From Deltaproteobacteria bacterium (GTDB lineage Bacteria; Desulfobacterota; Deferrimicrobia; Deferrimicrobiales; Deferrimicrobiaceae): DNA of 7,055 nucleotides. The position numbers and the translations under genes were made by a program. Location: assembly GCA_025357175.1 (NCBI GenBank), contig JANXPS010000076.1:1-7055 (forward strand). The letters are read 5' to 3'. A model generated the notes under the pieces. That model made no database searches, was not told the DNA's origin, and was given only the letters and a program-made list of their open reading frames with translations. Shown one piece after another: positions 5,285 to 7,055 of this stretch (the stretch's first letter is position 1; every line of letters begins with the position of its first letter).

Positions 5285-6976
5285 TCAGCGCCTATTTGCG
5301 GATGACACGGCGAACCGCTCGTATTCGGGAGTGAAGCGGACCTCGTTCGACTTCCGAAGCTCCTCGAGAATCGTCCGGACCACCCTCTCGCGCTTCCCGG
5401 CCATGATCGCTTTTTCGATGTCGTCTTTCGCGACGCGTTCGAACGGGAGCGGTTCGGGTTCCCTCACCGAATTGACCTTCGCGACGACGAACAGCTCGGG
5501 GGATTCCCCGCCTGCCTTGATGCGGATCGGGGTCTTCGAATACGTTCCCGCCCCGATCTTCTTGACCGCCGAGAATTCGGGCGCAATCGACTGCTCGGGC
5601 ACGAAGCCCAGCCGCCCTCCCTTGATCGACTTGTTGTCGGACCAGCTCTCGGCGACTTCTTCGAACGAAGTTCCCCCGGCGAGCAGATCGTATATCCTTT
5701 CGAGGCGTGCCTCCGATTTCGTTTCGATCAGCGATATGTCGAGGGCGCGCGGCAGAGTGAACGCGGCGCCGTTCTTTTCGTAGTATTCCCTCGTCTCTGC
5801 CCGGGTCACCTCGATTTCCCGGCAGCGGTAGTTGACGTACTCCCGCGCGTAGACGGACTCCCGCAGCAGCTTCTCGCGGAGCAGGAGCTCCGGCCTCGCG
5901 TTTTTCAGGCCGAGTCGGTCGACTTCCCGCGAGACGGCGAAATCCTCGACCCGCTTGTTGAGGATGATTTCGAGCGACGATTCGCTGTGAATGAACCCGA
6001 TGTCGGCGGGATCGAGCATATCTCCGAGGAAAAATTCGACGTCGTCGATCTTGATCACCGATTTTTGCAGAAGAGGGCCGGGATCGCTGTTTTCCGCCCG
6101 GGCCTTGAGGTATTCGGAGATGAGGCGCTGGTCAACGACGACCGCATGTCCGGCCGCGAGCCGCGACCTGTTTTCGTCCAGTTTCTTTTTCGTCTTCTCG
6201 CGGTTGAACCGTTCCCGGTTCGAGGCGAGCCATTCCGTTTTCTGCGTCTCGGCCGATTTGCGGTCCAGGATCCGGAACACGGAATATCCCAGTCGCGTCG
6301 GGAGGACCGCCGAATATTCCCCGACGGCCAGGGGGAATATCGATTCTATGGTTTCGGGTTCGTAAATCGTGGAAGTCCGTTTGACGTAGCCGATTTTTCC
6401 GTCGTTCTTCCTTGTCAGGCCGATGGTGTTCCGCAGGACCAGGTTGTCGAAGCTTTCGCCCTGAACGGCCTGCAGGCGTAACCGTTCCGCCTTTTCCGGG
6501 GTGTCGACGATCAGTTGCTGGACCGAGATCATTTCTTCGAATGGCGGCGCCGCCTCGAGCATTTCCCGATCCGTCACCGGTGAAGTCGAGGCGGCCAGCT
6601 GCTCGAGGTAGAGCTGGTTCCAAAGCTTGTTGGCGCGTGTCTCGATCCGGGAGCGGACCCGGGGCTGCTGGTCCACGCCATCGCGGACCGCGGCACCGGC
6701 CATCAGGCGGTTGTTGATCAGGGTATCGACCATTTCGGGCAGGCCGGCAGCGGGGGAGTCGCCACCGGACATGATCTCGATGAAGGTCAGCAGTTCGCGG
6801 GAGTCGACCGGGGTGCCGTTGATCGTGAAAAGCGCTTTCCGCGCGTCATCCGGCGAGGTTCGGGAGGAGACGTCCGCGAGTGCGGAGCCGCCGCCGCAAA
6901 TGTCCGGGGCCCCGAGGAGAAGGGTGGCGCACGCCAATAACGCCGCATGTTTTGCGGGAAACCCGCCCGGCGCCAT
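5285..6976 (-). CDS. Periplasmic SurA/PpiC-like peptidyl-prolyl isomerase with two parvulin domains
   Basis: The 563-residue protein has a signal sequence (about 1-35, hydrophobic AALLACATLLLG), a SurA-type N-terminal helical region beginning LFTINGTPVDSRELL (49-63), a first parvulin-like domain (about 148-240, with IGYVKR and LPTRLGYSVFRILD), a central helical linker (about 241-400) and a second, more canonical parvulin domain (about 410-508, with LLAGGTSFEEVAESWSDN, GGRLGFVP and FVVAKVNS). Parvulins of this class fold outer-membrane and other exported proteins. It is longer than E. coli SurA (about 430 residues) because of the large inter-domain segment. The first domain has a degraded GG-x-LG motif (DGKIGY) and may be non-catalytic. 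The ATG at 6976 is the only sensible start, since an in-frame TGA lies 9 nt upstream; no clear Shine-Dalgarno is seen. A lipoprotein is conceivable but neither C16 nor C27 sits in a good lipobox. Confidence 0.9.
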   Translation of the reverse strand: MAPGGFPAKHAALLACATLLLGAPDICGGGSALADVSSRTSPDDARKALFTINGTPVDSRELLTFIEIMSGGDSPAAGLPEMVDTLINNRLMAGAAVRDGVDQQPRVRSRIETRANKLWNQLYLEQLAASTSPVTDREMLEAAPPFEEMISVQQLIVDTPEKAERLRLQAVQGESFDNLVLRNTIGLTRKNDGKIGYVKRTSTIYEPETIESIFPLAVGEYSAVLPTRLGYSVFRILDRKSAETQKTEWLASNRERFNREKTKKKLDENRSRLAAGHAVVVDQRLISEYLKARAENSDPGPLLQKSVIKIDDVEFFLGDMLDPADIGFIHSESSLEIILNKRVEDFAVSREVDRLGLKNARPELLLREKLLRESVYAREYVNYRCREIEVTRAETREYYEKNGAAFTLPRALDISLIETKSEARLERIYDLLAGGTSFEEVAESWSDNKSIKGGRLGFVPEQSIAPEFSAVKKIGAGTYSKTPIRIKAGGESPELFVVAKVNSVREPEPLPFERVAKDDIEKAIMAGKRERVVRTILEELRKSNEVRFTPEYERFAVSSANRR

Positions 6977-6985
6977 TCGGAACGA

Positions 6986-7055
6986 TCAGTGCGATTGCAA
7001 GCGAGTTGGCGGCTTCGGAGTCGTCGGGGCGGGGGCCGACGGCGGAGAAGCCACG
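6986..7055 (-). CDS. Possible 3' end of an upstream minus-strand gene
   Basis: One minus-strand frame is open from the window edge and ends at TGA 6986-6988. It encodes a Pro/Ala/Thr-rich tail (VASPPSAPAPTTPKP, then PTRLQSH). The stop lies 9 nt before the isomerase ATG, the spacing expected of cotranscribed neighbours. Such a tail is typical of a disordered C-terminus, but 22 residues are too few to name the product and an open frame of this length could be chance in GC-rich DNA. Confidence 0.35.
   Translation of the reverse strand, partial: VASPPSAPAPTTPKPPTRLQSH

Noticed and set aside
5260..5286. Possible bidirectional terminator between the convergent genes (GACGG 5266-5270 with CCGTC 5282-5286)
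   Set aside because: The stem is only 5 bp with an 11-nt loop, has no U-tract on either strand and overlaps the isomerase stop codon.
1..7055. CRISPR array, tRNA, rRNA or retron-like element
   Set aside because: No repeat-spacer array, cloverleaf or rRNA signature is visible. The only regular repeats are the three IS-end copies at 88-171.

Overview
The window looks like chromosomal DNA of a GC-rich Gram-negative bacterium. The gene content (two secreted Met/His-rich paralogues, a Crp/Fnr regulator, a double-ACT GcvR-like protein next to peptide deformylase, a tandem-parvulin periplasmic chaperone) suggests a Desulfuromonadota/Geobacter-like deltaproteobacterium. That taxonomic guess is an inference; no rRNA or other marker gene is present.

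Left edge (1-801) is accessory DNA. Bases 1-23 on the minus strand are the first codons of an IS21-family istA, preceded by a good Shine-Dalgarno. Behind it is an array of G-tract repeats spaced exactly 33 bp apart (88, 121, 154), which fits the multiple terminal repeats of an IS21-type left end. The element abuts the 3' end of a phage-type tyrosine recombinase of which only the catalytic C-terminal part survives (146-505, minus). Its last residues appear to be encoded by the IS end, and its N-terminal half is missing. Bases 506-801 are less GC-rich than the rest and hold no convincing gene.

Centre-left (802-2599, plus) holds two tandem, clearly paralogous small exported proteins. They share a conserved fold, a conserved His-His pair and a Met/His-rich N-terminal half. 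A Crp/Fnr-family regulator starts 11 bp after the second. It lacks FNR-type cysteines and the arginine that binds cAMP phosphate, so its effector is unknown. The arrangement suggests a small periplasmic stress or metal-handling cassette with its own regulator, but the function is not established.

Centre-right (2653-5259, plus) is a tightly packed run: GcvR-like double ACT protein, peptide deformylase (def), an ElyC/YdcF-type DUF218 membrane protein, and an unrecognised two-helix membrane protein that overlaps the DUF218 gene by 4 bp (ATGA). An extended -10 type promoter is visible just ahead of the ACT gene.

Right end (5285-7055, minus) is convergent. It holds a 563-residue exported SurA/PpiC-like peptidyl-prolyl isomerase with two parvulin-like domains. 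Nine bp before its start lies the stop codon of what is probably the 3' end of another minus-strand gene that runs off the window.
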